Below the pieces are notes generated by a model. It was not told the DNA's origin. It did not search any database and saw nothing but the letters and a program-made list of their open reading frames with translations. Made by a program: the position numbers and the translations under genes. From the NCBI RefSeq assembly GCF_017355525.1, contig NZ_CP067395.1:2666001-2730000 (forward strand): a stretch of DNA of 64,000 bases. Direction: 5' to 3'. Of the stretch, positions 55,705 to 64,000 are shown in pieces; position 1 is the first letter of the stretch, and every line of letters starts with the position of its first letter. This DNA comes from Lysobacter enzymogenes. GTDB lineage: Bacteria > Pseudomonadota > Gammaproteobacteria > Xanthomonadales > Xanthomonadaceae.

Positions 55705-56097
55705 GGGCGTGAGGGGCTTTCCGCGGAACGGGTGAGGACTTGCAGCGATCGGCCCGCGTGGCCGCTGCGGCTCGTCGGGGCGGAATAGCTAATGGGGGTT
55801 GTCACTAAACCGCGCAAGAGTAGCACGCGGGTTCCTGAACCTGAACGCAAGGGACACACTGTCCCGCCGTTGTCAACAGCGCTGCGCAAACTGACCGATC
55901 GGCCCTGGAACGGGCCGACCGGCCCAAAAGCCCCGACGCCTGAGCGCCGGGGCAAGGTGCCCTGGGGACCGGGGACGAGTCCGGCCCGGGGATCGCGCTG
56001 GCCTTCGCGGGCGGCAGGCACCGGCAACGGTCCGCGGCGCGGACGGTTGACACCCGTCCGCTCCGAAGTCGCGCCGCGCGCCCTGCCCGCGCGGCCG
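55705..56097. other. Intergenic region ftsZ-lpxC
   Basis: A 393-base gap on the minus strand between ftsZ and lpxC. It holds a terminator-like hairpin for ftsZ (55926-55953) and then about 220 bases that must contain the lpxC promoter. No gene-like frame is present. Confidence 0.55.
55926..55953 (-). terminator. Probable rho-independent terminator of ftsZ
   Basis: On the minus strand GCCCCGGCGC-TCAG-GCGTCGGGGC (one mismatch in the stem) is followed by TTTTGG. It would separate ftsZ from lpxC transcription. Confidence 0.7.
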
Positions 56098-57318
56098 TCA
56101 GTCCGCCTGGCGGCGCAGGAACGCCGGGATGTCCAGGTAGCTGTTGTCGCTGCCGAAGTCCGCCACCGCCGGGCCGGTCGGTTCCTGGCGGGCGCTGCCG
56201 CGCAGGTTGCCGCCGAAGCTCGGCATCGGCGCGTGGCCGACGTCGTCCATCGCCGAGAACTCGGGCTGGCCGGTGGTCGCGTTGCGCACCAGCTGGATCG
56301 GCGCGCGCTGCGGTTCGCGCTCGTAGCCGCTGCCGCGCACCGACTGCTTGGCGACGACGCGGTTGAGGCCGGTGGCGACCACGGTGACCTTGACCTCGTC
56401 CTGCATGTCCGGGTCGAGCACGGTGCCGATGACCACGGTCGCGTCTTCGGAAGCGAAGTTCTCGATGGTGCGGCCGACTTCGTCGAACTCGGCCATGGTG
56501 AAGTCCGGACCGGCGGTGATGTTGACCAGGATGCCGTTGGCGCCGGCCAGGTTGACGTCGTCGAGCAGCGGGTTCTGGATCGCCGACTCGGCCGCGGCCT
56601 GGGCGCGGTCGTCGCCGCGCGCGGCGCCGGTGCCCATCATCGCCAGACCCATCTCGCTCATGACCGTGCGCACGTCGGCGAAGTCGACGTTGATCAGGCC
56701 CGGACGCACGATCAGGTCGGCGATGCCCTGCACGGCGCCGAGCAGCACGTCGTTGGCGGCGCGGAAGGCCTGGATCATGGTCGCGTTGCGGCCCAGCACG
56801 GTGATCAGCTTTTCGTTCGGAATCGTGATCAGCGAATCGCAGTGGTGCGACAGTTCCTCGATGCCCTTGAGCGCGACCTGCATGCGCCGGCGGCCCTCGA
56901 ACGGGAACGGCTTGGTGACCACGGCGACGGTCAGGATGCCCATCTCCTTGGCCAGTTGCGCGACCACCGGCGCGGCGCCGGTGCCGGTGCCGCCGCCCAT
57001 GCCGGCGGTGATGAACACCATGTCGGCGCCGGTCAGCGCGTCCATGATGCGCTCGCGGTCTTCCAGCGCTGCTTGACGACCAACCTCCGGATTGGCGCCC
57101 GCGCCCAGGCCCTTGGTGACGTTGCTGCCGAGCTGCAGCTGCAGCTTGGCGCCGCAGTTCTTGATCGCCTGCGCGTCGGTGTTGGCGGTGATGAATTCCA
57201 CGCCGTCGACGTTGCCGCTGACCATGTGCGCCACGGCGTTGCCGCCGCCGCCGCCCACGCCGACGACCTTGATGACCGCGTTCGGGGCCATTTTTTCAAC
57301 CAGTTCGAAATGTGCCAT
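56098..57318 (-). CDS. ftsZ: Cell division GTPase FtsZ
   Basis: Tubulin homologue forming the Z-ring. The 406 residues show VGVGGGGGNAVAHM, the GTP signature GGGTGTGAAP (108-117), NVDFADVRTVMSEMG and the conserved C-terminal peptide YLDIPAFLRRQAD that binds FtsA/ZipA. Separated from ftsA by 215 bases, an unusually long leader with an AT-rich stretch that may be a promoter. Confidence 0.99.
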   Translation of the reverse strand: MAHFELVEKMAPNAVIKVVGVGGGGGNAVAHMVSGNVDGVEFITANTDAQAIKNCGAKLQLQLGSNVTKGLGAGANPEVGRQAALEDRERIMDALTGADMVFITAGMGGGTGTGAAPVVAQLAKEMGILTVAVVTKPFPFEGRRRMQVALKGIEELSHHCDSLITIPNEKLITVLGRNATMIQAFRAANDVLLGAVQGIADLIVRPGLINVDFADVRTVMSEMGLAMMGTGAARGDDRAQAAAESAIQNPLLDDVNLAGANGILVNITAGPDFTMAEFDEVGRTIENFASEDATVVIGTVLDPDMQDEVKVTVVATGLNRVVAKQSVRGSGYEREPQRAPIQLVRNATTGQPEFSAMDDVGHAPMPSFGGNLRGSARQEPTGPAVADFGSDNSYLDIPAFLRRQAD

Positions 57319-57533
57319 GTCCTCGTCCTCTTTGAGCCGGGATTTGGGAGTGGGGATTCGGGATTCGCAAGATGCGATCCGACCCTCCATCACCTTCTCG
57401 GCGTTTATGGTTTTTATGTTGAACAACTAAACGACCTAACGCTTCGTTACGACTTCCGTGTTTGCCCTGTTCCGAGTTGCCTCTAGCTTTTGCTCTGCCT
57501 CTAAAACGAATCCCGACTCTCGAATCCCGGCCT
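57319..57533 (-). promoter_or_regulatory. ftsA-ftsZ intergenic leader with repeats and possible ftsZ promoter
   Basis: The 215-base gap is bordered by GATTCGGGATT-like repeats (about 57353-57370 and 57511-57532) and holds an AT-rich core (57405-57450) that stands out in this GC-rich DNA; on the minus strand TTAGGT-N16-ATAAAA is a loose promoter match. A separate ftsZ promoter is common in other bacteria; here it is only suggested. Confidence 0.4.
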
Positions 57534-58769
57534 TCAAAACTCGCCGCGATACCAATTCTTCAACTTGCTCAGGAAACTGCCGGCGCGACCGGTCGAGATC
57601 ACCGGACGGCGCGGGTTCTCGATCTGGCTGCCCATCAGCAGCAGGCCGACGCCGGTGGCGTGGACCGGGTTGCCGACCACTTCGCCCAGGCCGGTGACGT
57701 GCTGGGGAATGCCCACGCGCACCGGCATCTGCAGCATTTCCTCGGCCAGCTCGACCACGCCTTCCATCTTCGCGGCGCCGCCGGTCAGGACCATGCCGGC
57801 GCGCACGTGATGCTCGAAGCCCGAGCGGCGCAGTTCGGCCTGGATCATTTCGAAGATTTCCTCGTAGCGCGCCTGCACCGCCTGCGCCAGCGAGTGGCGC
57901 GGCATGCGCCGCGGCGGGCGGTCGCCGACGCTGGGCACCTGGATGGATTCCTCGGCGGTCGCCATCTGCGCCAGCGCGCAGGCGTAGCGGACCTTGATCT
58001 GCTCGGCCTCCGGGGTCGGCGTGCGCAGCATGTGGGCGATGTCTTCGGTGACCTTGTCGCCGGCGATCGGCAGGCTGGCGCTGTGGGCGATGGCGCCCTG
58101 CACGAACACCGAGATGTCGGTGGTGCCGGCGCCGATGTCGACCAGGATCACGCCGAGCTCGCGCTCGTCGCTGGTCAGCACCGCGTTGCTGGAGGCCAGC
58201 ACGCCGAGGATCAGGTCGTCGACCTGCAAGCCGCAGCGCTGCACGCACTTGCTGATGTTGGCCGCGGCCGACTGCGCGCACACCACCAGGTGCGCATGCA
58301 CCTCCAGGCGCACGCCGGTCATGCCGACCGGGTTGCGGATGCCTTCCTGCGAATCGTCGAGCACGTAGTCGCGCGGGATCGCGTGCAGGATCTTCTGGTC
58401 GGCCGGGATCGCCACCGCCTTGGCCGCTTCCAGCACCCGGTCGAGATCGCCGTAGGTGACCTCGCCGTCGCGGATCGGGGCGATGCCCTGCGAGTTGCGG
58501 CACTGGATGTGGTTGCCGGAGATCGAGGCGTAGACCGAGCGGATCTCGCAGCCGGCCATCAGCTCGGCTTCCTCGATCGCGCGCTGGATCGACTGCACGG
58601 TGGATTCGATGTCGACCACCACGCCGCGCTTGAGCCCGCGCGATTCGTGCGAACCGATGCCGATCACCTCGATCGGATTTCCGGGCGAATACTCGCCGAC
58701 CAGCGCCACCACCTTGGAGGTGCCGATGTCGAGGCCAACGATGAGCGACTTGTCGCCTTTGCGGTTCAT
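57534..58769 (-). CDS. ftsA: Cell division protein FtsA
   Basis: Actin-like protein tethering FtsZ to the membrane. The 411 residues have LIVGLDIGTSKVVALVGE (phosphate 1), the 1C insertion (GVVVDIESTVQSIQRAIEEAE), LVDIGAGTTDISVF (phosphate 2), LTGGAAKMEGVVELAEEML (adenosine) and the C-terminal amphipathic helix FLSKLKNWYRGEF. The ATG overlaps the ftsQ stop (ATGA). Confidence 0.98.
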   Translation of the reverse strand: MNRKGDKSLIVGLDIGTSKVVALVGEYSPGNPIEVIGIGSHESRGLKRGVVVDIESTVQSIQRAIEEAELMAGCEIRSVYASISGNHIQCRNSQGIAPIRDGEVTYGDLDRVLEAAKAVAIPADQKILHAIPRDYVLDDSQEGIRNPVGMTGVRLEVHAHLVVCAQSAAANISKCVQRCGLQVDDLILGVLASSNAVLTSDERELGVILVDIGAGTTDISVFVQGAIAHSASLPIAGDKVTEDIAHMLRTPTPEAEQIKVRYACALAQMATAEESIQVPSVGDRPPRRMPRHSLAQAVQARYEEIFEMIQAELRRSGFEHHVRAGMVLTGGAAKMEGVVELAEEMLQMPVRVGIPQHVTGLGEVVGNPVHATGVGLLLMGSQIENPRRPVISTGRAGSFLSKLKNWYRGEF

Positions 58770-59509
58770 GACTGTCCTTGCTGCTTCGGTGCGGCCGCCG
58801 GCGCCTGTTGCGCCGGCGCCCACGTCAGCGAAAAACCATTGGTGTAGCGAAGATCGGCGCGCTCGAGCACCTGCGCCTTCTGCGCGGTGAGCTGCGGCAG
58901 CATGTGCACGAAGCGGCTCAGGCGCGAACGCTGCTCGGTGCGGCCGATCACGATGCGCGCGCCGTTGCTCAGGCCCATCGTCCAGCTGCCGCGCTGATCG
59001 ACCTGCAGGTCGCGCACTTCCAGCCCGACCGGCGCGAACAGCTCGCGCGACTCGTTGTACAGCGCCACCACGTCGGCGACCCGGCTGTCGGGACCGCCGA
59101 ACTGCGGCAGCTTTTCCGGGACCTGCAGATCCTTGCCGAGCGGGAACAGGCGGCCCTGCTCCGACAGCAAACGATCCTCGCCCCAGCGCGCGAACGGCTT
59201 GTGCTCGATCACCGTCACTTCGAGCACGTCCGGCCAGCGCTTGCGCACTTCGGCGCGCTCGACCCACGGCAGCTTCGACACCGCGTCCTGCGCCTTGGGC
59301 AGGTCGACCGCGAAGAAGCCGCGCTGGGCGTACGGCAACAAGGTCTTGCGCAGCGCCGCCGTATCGACCCGCTCGAACTCGCCGGTGACGCGCAGGCGCT
59401 TGAGCGGCCACTGGTTCGCGCCGATCCAGCCGTTCAACACGGCCACGACCGGCAGCGCCACCAGAGCCAGCGCCAGCACCCATCCGACGAGTCGCAGCAG
59501 GGCGTTCAC
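58766..59509 (-). CDS. ftsQ: Cell division protein FtsQ
   Basis: Bitopic divisome protein. The 247 residues have one transmembrane segment (about 8-30), a POTRA domain ([37 protein letters not shown]...[29 protein letters not shown]) and an FtsQ domain. It starts with GTG overlapping the ddlB stop (GTGA). A proline/alanine/glutamine-rich tail follows the conserved part. Confidence 0.96.
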   Translation of the reverse strand: MNALLRLVGWVLALALVALPVVAVLNGWIGANQWPLKRLRVTGEFERVDTAALRKTLLPYAQRGFFAVDLPKAQDAVSKLPWVERAEVRKRWPDVLEVTVIEHKPFARWGEDRLLSEQGRLFPLGKDLQVPEKLPQFGGPDSRVADVVALYNESRELFAPVGLEVRDLQVDQRGSWTMGLSNGARIVIGRTEQRSRLSRFVHMLPQLTAQKAQVLERADLRYTNGFSLTWAPAQQAPAAAPKQQGQS

Positions 59510-60483
59510 GCCGCGCCACCTCCCGCGATCGCGGTGGCTTCGAGCACGCGCCAGCACAGCTCGTCGTATTCGATGCCGATCTGGCGCGCGGCCTTGGGCA
59601 CCAGGGAATGGCTGGTCATGCCCGGCGCGGTATTGACCTCGATCAGATAGAACTTGCCGTCGCGGTCGCGCATGAAATCGACCCGGCCCCAGCCCTTGCA
59701 GCCGGCGGCGACGAAGGCCTCCATCGCCAGGCGGCGGATCTCGTCTTCGGCGGCGCCGTCCAGGCCCGGGCACAGGTACTGGGTGTCCTCGGCGATGTAC
59801 TTGGCGTGGTAGTCGTACCACTCACCCTTCGGCACGATCCGGATCGACGGCAGCGCGGTGTAGCCGTCGCCGTCGATCAGCACCGCGACGGTGAGCTCGT
59901 CGCCGACGATCATCTGCTCCATCAGCATCTCGCCGGGGTAGCGCGCGGCCAGAGCCACCGCCTGATCGATGTCGGCATCGGCGAGCACGCGCGAAACGCC
60001 CACGCTGGAGCCTTCGCAGGACGGCTTGATGATGACCGGCAGGCCGATCTCGCGCGCCGCCGCATGCACGTCGTCGCCCTTGGCGATGCGCTTGAAGCGC
60101 GGGGTCGGCAGGCCGGAACCGATCCACACCTGCTTGGTCCGGATCTTGTCCATCGCCAGCGCCGAGCCGAGCACGTCCGAGCCGGTGTACGGCACGCCGA
60201 GCGCTTCCAGCACGCCTTGCAGCACGCCGTCTTCGCCGCCGCCCTTGTTGCCGTGCAGGATGTTGAACACGCGGTCGACGCCGCCTACGCGGATCTGCTC
60301 GATCAGCGCCGGGATGCCGTCGACCGCGAACGCGTCGACGCCGCGCGAGCGCAGCGCTTCGAGCACGCCGCGGCCGGAATCCAGCGACACCTCGCGCTCG
60401 GCGCTGGTGCCGCCCATGAGCACGGCGACGCGGCCGAACACGGCCGGGTCGGTGACGCGCAACGCAGCGAACTTCGCACTCAC
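59506..60483 (-). CDS. ddlB: D-alanine--D-alanine ligase
   Basis: ATP-grasp enzyme making the D-Ala-D-Ala dipeptide of peptidoglycan. The 325 residues include [66 protein letters not shown] and [23 protein letters not shown] start overlaps the murC stop (GTGA). The HG-N-K-GGGED form has Asn where many have Gly-Arg/Pro-Gly, a minor variation. Confidence 0.98.
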   Translation of the reverse strand: MSAKFAALRVTDPAVFGRVAVLMGGTSAEREVSLDSGRGVLEALRSRGVDAFAVDGIPALIEQIRVGGVDRVFNILHGNKGGGEDGVLQGVLEALGVPYTGSDVLGSALAMDKIRTKQVWIGSGLPTPRFKRIAKGDDVHAAAREIGLPVIIKPSCEGSSVGVSRVLADADIDQAVALAARYPGEMLMEQMIVGDELTVAVLIDGDGYTALPSIRIVPKGEWYDYHAKYIAEDTQYLCPGLDGAAEDEIRRLAMEAFVAAGCKGWGRVDFMRDRDGKFYLIEVNTAPGMTSHSLVPKAARQIGIEYDELCWRVLEATAIAGGGAA

Positions 60484-61925
60484 TTCGACTCTCCCTGGAA
60501 ACCGTTGCTGGCGATCTGCTGGGCCGCGGCGCCGATGTCGCCGGCGCCCATCAGCAACAGCAGGTCGCCGTCGTTCAATACGTCCGGCAGCACGCCGGCC
60601 AGATCGGCCGCGCCGGGGACCACGACCGGGTCGATGCGGCCGCGCGCGCGGATCGCGCGCGCCAGCGACTTGGCGTCGGCGCCGGCGATCGGCGCTTCGC
60701 CGGCCGGATAGACCTCGGTCAGCACCAGCGCGTCCACCGACGACAGCACCGCGGCGAAGTCGTCGAACAGGTCGCGGGTGCGGCTGTAGCGGTGCGGCTG
60801 GAACGCGACCACCAGGCGCTTGTCCGGCCAGCCGCCGCGCGCGGCGGCGAACACCGCTTCGAGTTCCTTGGGGTGATGGCCGTAGTCGTCGACCAACTGC
60901 ACGGTCGCGCCCTTGTCGGTCTTGATCTGCGCCAGCAGGTTGAAGCGGCGGCCGATGCCGGCGAACTTCTCCAGCGCGCGCGCGATCGCGTCGGGCTGCA
61001 CGCCGAGCTGCCACGCCACCGAGGCCGCGGCCAGCGCATTGAGCACGTTGTGGCGGCCCGGCAGCGCCAGGGTCACCGCGGTGCGGGTCGCATCGGGCAA
61101 ACATAGGGTGAAATGCATCGCGCCGCCGTGCTGGCTGACGTCCTCGGCGCGCACGTCGGCTTCTTCGCTGAAGCCATACGTCATCACATGGCGCGGGGTT
61201 TCCGCGGCCAGCCGGGCGACGTTGGCGTCGTCGATGCACAGCACCGCCAGCCCGTAGAACGGCAGCCGGTGCAGGAATTCCTCGAACGCGGCCTGGACCT
61301 TGGCGAAGTCGCCGCCGTAGTTCTCCAGGTGGTCGGCGTCGATGTTGGTGACGATGGCGATCTGCGGGTTCAGACGCAGGAAGCTGCCGTCGCTCTCGTC
61401 GGCTTCGGCGACCAGCCACTGGCCGCCGCCGAGGCCGGCGTTGGCGCCGGCGGCGAGCAGCTTGCCGCCGATCACGAAGGTCGGGTCGATGCCGCCTTCG
61501 GCCAGCACGCTGGCGGTCAGCGAGGTGGTGGTGGTCTTGCCGTGGGTGCCGGCCACGGCGATGCCGCGGCGGAAGCGCATCAGCTCGGCCAGCATCTCGG
61601 CGCGCGGCACCACCGGAATGCGCTGCGCGCGCGCTTCCATCAGCTCGGGGTTGTCGCGCTTGATCGCGCTGGACACCACCACGCAGTCGGCGCCGAGCAC
61701 GTTCGCGGCGGCGTGGCCGCGGTGCACGCTGGCGCCCATCGACGCCAGCCGGCGGGTGACGGCGTTGTCGGCCATGTCCGAACCGGACACCTGATAGCCC
61801 AGCGTGCACATGACTTCGGCGATGCCGCTCATGCCGGTGCCGCCGATGCCGACGAAGTGCACGCGCGGGAACGCCTTGGCCAGGTCGCCGGTGTGTTGCA
61901 GGCGGCGGCGGAGGGCGGTGCTCAT
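60480..61925 (-). CDS. murC: UDP-N-acetylmuramate--L-alanine ligase
   Basis: First amino-acid ligase of the stem peptide. The 481 residues have [17 protein letters not shown] at the N-terminus, the ATP loop [39 protein letters not shown] and [14 protein letters not shown]. The start follows murG by about 170 bases, the widest gap in this part of the cluster. Confidence 0.99.
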   Translation of the reverse strand: MSTALRRRLQHTGDLAKAFPRVHFVGIGGTGMSGIAEVMCTLGYQVSGSDMADNAVTRRLASMGASVHRGHAAANVLGADCVVVSSAIKRDNPELMEARAQRIPVVPRAEMLAELMRFRRGIAVAGTHGKTTTTSLTASVLAEGGIDPTFVIGGKLLAAGANAGLGGGQWLVAEADESDGSFLRLNPQIAIVTNIDADHLENYGGDFAKVQAAFEEFLHRLPFYGLAVLCIDDANVARLAAETPRHVMTYGFSEEADVRAEDVSQHGGAMHFTLCLPDATRTAVTLALPGRHNVLNALAAASVAWQLGVQPDAIARALEKFAGIGRRFNLLAQIKTDKGATVQLVDDYGHHPKELEAVFAAARGGWPDKRLVVAFQPHRYSRTRDLFDDFAAVLSSVDALVLTEVYPAGEAPIAGADAKSLARAIRARGRIDPVVVPGAADLAGVLPDVLNDGDLLLLMGAGDIGAAAQQIASNGFQGESK

Positions 61926-62094
61926 GGCGTGGGGTCCGAGGTTGGGGGCTGGATGTCGGGGGTTAGGGAACTGCAGATGTCGCGTGTATCTGGAACGGTG
62001 CGCAGAGTAGTCAGTACAGGTGAAGCGGCGGAGAAGAACGAAACAACGGTTCCCCATCCCCCAACCCCGCTCTTTACTCCGCTTTCAAGCCTCC

Positions 62095-63180
62095 TCATCG
62101 CGCCGCCTCCAGCACCGCATCGGCGACGCGCTCGGCCGCATCGGGCCTGGCGATCGCGCGCGCGGCCTCGGCCATCTGCAGCAGCACGCCGCGTTCGGCC
62201 AGGATTTCGATGGTCGCCGACAGCCGCGCGCCGAGGTCGTCGCCGGCCTGCGGCAGCAACTGCGCCGCGCCGCGGTCGACCAGATAGCGCGCGTTCTTGG
62301 TCTGGTGGTCGTCGACCGCCTGCGGGAACGGCACCAGCACGCTGCCGACGCCGGCCGCGCACAGTTCGGCCAGGGTCAGCGCGCCGGCGCGGCAGACCAC
62401 CAGGTCGGCCCAGGCGTAAGCGGCCGCCATGTCCGCGATGAAAGGCTCCAGCGAAGCCGCGACGCCGGCCTTCGCATAAGCCTCCTGCGCGTCGGCCAGC
62501 AGCTTCTCGCCGCACTGGTGCCGCACTTCGCACGGCACCCGCCCGCGCAGACCGGCGACCGCTTCGGGCACCGCGCGGTTCAAGGCGCGCGCGCCCTGGC
62601 TGCCGCCGAGCACCAACAGCTTGAGCGGACCGCTGCGGTCGGCGAAACGCTGCGCCGGCGCGGCGATCGCGGCGATCTCGGCGCGCACCGGGTTGCCGAC
62701 GACTTCGTCGTTCGGACCGAAGGTGTCCGGGAAACCGGTCAGCACGCGCCGCGCCAGCCGCGAGAGCACGCGGTTGGTCATGCCCGGGGCGCGGTTTTGT
62801 TCGTGCACGATCAACGGCAGCCCGGCCAGACGCGCGGCCAGGCCGCCGGGGCCGGCGGCGTAACCGCCGAAGCTGATGACCGCGCGCGGCTGGCGCTGGC
62901 GCAGCACCCGGCCGGCGGCGCGCACCGACGCGGCGATGCGCAACGGCGCGCGCAGCAGCGTGGCGACGCCCTTGCCGCGCACGCCGCTGATCGCCAGCGT
63001 GTCGATCTCGATGCCGTGCTGCGGCACTAGGCGGGTTTCCATGCCGCCGTCGGCGCCCAGCCACGACACCGCGACGCCGCGCGCGCGCAGCGCCTTGGCC
63101 ACGGCCAGGCCCGGGAAGATATGCCCGCCGGTACCGCCGGCGAGGATCAGCACGGGGCGCTCGCTGTTGCGCTCGCTCAT
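62095..63180 (-). CDS. murG: UDP-GlcNAc:lipid I N-acetylglucosaminyltransferase
   Basis: Peripheral membrane GT28 enzyme that forms lipid II. The 361 residues show the glycine loop [63 protein letters not shown] and [12 protein letters not shown]...[15 protein letters not shown]. The ATG overlaps the ftsW stop (ATGA). Confidence 0.99.
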   Translation of the reverse strand: MSERNSERPVLILAGGTGGHIFPGLAVAKALRARGVAVSWLGADGGMETRLVPQHGIEIDTLAISGVRGKGVATLLRAPLRIAASVRAAGRVLRQRQPRAVISFGGYAAGPGGLAARLAGLPLIVHEQNRAPGMTNRVLSRLARRVLTGFPDTFGPNDEVVGNPVRAEIAAIAAPAQRFADRSGPLKLLVLGGSQGARALNRAVPEAVAGLRGRVPCEVRHQCGEKLLADAQEAYAKAGVAASLEPFIADMAAAYAWADLVVCRAGALTLAELCAAGVGSVLVPFPQAVDDHQTKNARYLVDRGAAQLLPQAGDDLGARLSATIEILAERGVLLQMAEAARAIARPDAAERVADAVLEAAR

Positions 63181-64000
63181 GCGGTCCTCCCGAGCGCGGG
63201 CTCGACCCGGTCGCGCAGGCGGCTGGTGCCGCGCGCCGCGCCCGCGGGCGCAGCGGCCGGGCTCGCCGCCGCCGGCGCGGCGCCCGCGGCTTCGCCGCGC
63301 AGGCGCGCGACCTGGCGCTGGGCGCGGTCGAGCTCGTAGGACACGCGCAGCAGCACGCCGAGCGCGGCACAGCTCATCAGCACGCTGGAGCCGCCGTAGG
63401 AAATCATCGGCAAGGTCAGGCCCTTGGTCGGCAGCAGGCCGAGGTTCACGCCGATCGAGACGAAGCTCTGCAAGCTCATCCACAGGGCGATGCCGAAGGC
63501 GACATAGCCGGAGAAATGGCGGCGCATCTCCACGCACTTCAGGCCGACCCACAGCGCGCGGCCGGCCAGCAGCGCGTACAGGCCGACCACGCCGCACACG
63601 CCGACGAAGCCGAATTCCTCGGCGATCACCGCCATGATGAAGTCGGTATGCGCTTCGGGCAGGTACGACAGCTTCTGCACCGAGGCGCCGAGGCCGACGC
63701 CGGTCCACTCGCCGCGGCCGACCGCCATCAGCGCGTTGGTCAGCTGATAGCCGGTGCCGAACGGATCGCTCCACGGGTTCATGAACGAGGTCAGGCGGAT
63801 CACGCGGTACGGCTCGGCGATGGCGATCACCGCCAGCACCGGCAGGCCGATCAGCACCGGGCCGAACATCCGCGGCATGTTGACGCCGCCGAGCACCAGC
63901 ATGCCGGCGGTGATCGCCAACAGCAGCGAGGACGAACCGAAGTCGGGCTGCATCAGCAGCAGTCCGACCAGCACCACGGCCACGCCGATCGGCTTGAGCA
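63177..64000 (-). CDS. ftsW: SEDS glycosyltransferase FtsW, N-terminal part beyond the window
   Basis: Septal peptidoglycan polymerase. The visible 273 C-terminal residues include [93 protein letters not shown] and [34 protein letters not shown], with at least five membrane segments. An alanine/proline-rich cytoplasmic tail of about 50 residues follows. The start is outside the right edge. Confidence 0.98.
   Translation of the reverse strand, partial: LKPIGVAVVLVGLLLMQPDFGSSSLLLAITAGMLVLGGVNMPRMFGPVLIGLPVLAVIAIAEPYRVIRLTSFMNPWSDPFGTGYQLTNALMAVGRGEWTGVGLGASVQKLSYLPEAHTDFIMAVIAEEFGFVGVCGVVGLYALLAGRALWVGLKCVEMRRHFSGYVAFGIALWMSLQSFVSIGVNLGLLPTKGLTLPMISYGGSSVLMSCAALGVLLRVSYELDRAQRQVARLRGEAAGAAPAAASPAAAPAGAARGTSRLRDRVEPALGRTA

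Overview
The window is chromosomal DNA of a high-GC gammaproteobacterium. Gene content, gene order (sucDC - pilSR - pilins - pilBCD - coaE - secA - lpxC - ftsZA - mur genes) and the repeats point to a Lysobacter-like member of the Xanthomonadaceae (Lysobacteraceae). This placement is inferred from synteny and protein style, not from a marker search. GC-rich third codon positions produce long antisense shadow reading frames. I see no rRNA, tRNA, CRISPR array, prophage or insertion sequence.

Bases 1-7,000 hold a minus-strand vitamin B12 operon behind a clear cobalamin riboswitch: btuB, two tandem small membrane proteins resembling the solitary B12 transporter BtuM, cobO, cobB, cbiB and cobC (cut by the left edge). 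Most junctions overlap by a few bases. Bases 7,300-12,200 carry a second, divergent TonB-dependent receptor and a secreted amidohydrolase, separated by palindromic repeats. Bases 12,200-27,000 are mostly housekeeping: clpB with a heat-shock-type promoter, gloA, an NCS2-type permease, a DUF4166 protein, a small secreted protein, pgeF, rluD, bamD, nadE, a ParE-type toxin-antitoxin pair with a palindromic operator, and sucDC.

Bases 27,000-48,100 form the type IV pilus region: pilS-pilR, three paralogous pilins (two with sigma-54 promoters), then an accessory module, then pilB-pilC-pilD. The module holds two tandem GT-C membrane glycosyltransferase-like proteins with TPR-like tails, a DegT-type sugar aminotransferase, a flippase-like membrane protein, a methyltransferase, an FAD oxidoreductase, a FemAB/GNAT-like transferase, a GT4 glycosyltransferase and a membrane-anchored GT2. 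Its setting between pilin and pilus-motor genes suggests a pilin or surface-glycan decoration pathway: GT2 makes a lipid-linked sugar, the flippase-like protein moves it, and the GT-C enzymes transfer it in the periplasm. This is the most interesting part of the window.

Bases 48,100-64,000 are core: coaE, a Nudix-ThiE-like fusion, secA, an M23 endopeptidase whose start codon overlaps the upstream start candidate of a divergent DUF721 protein, lpxC, and the division and cell-wall cluster read on the minus strand as ftsW (cut by the right edge) - murG - murC - ddlB - ftsQ - ftsA - ftsZ.
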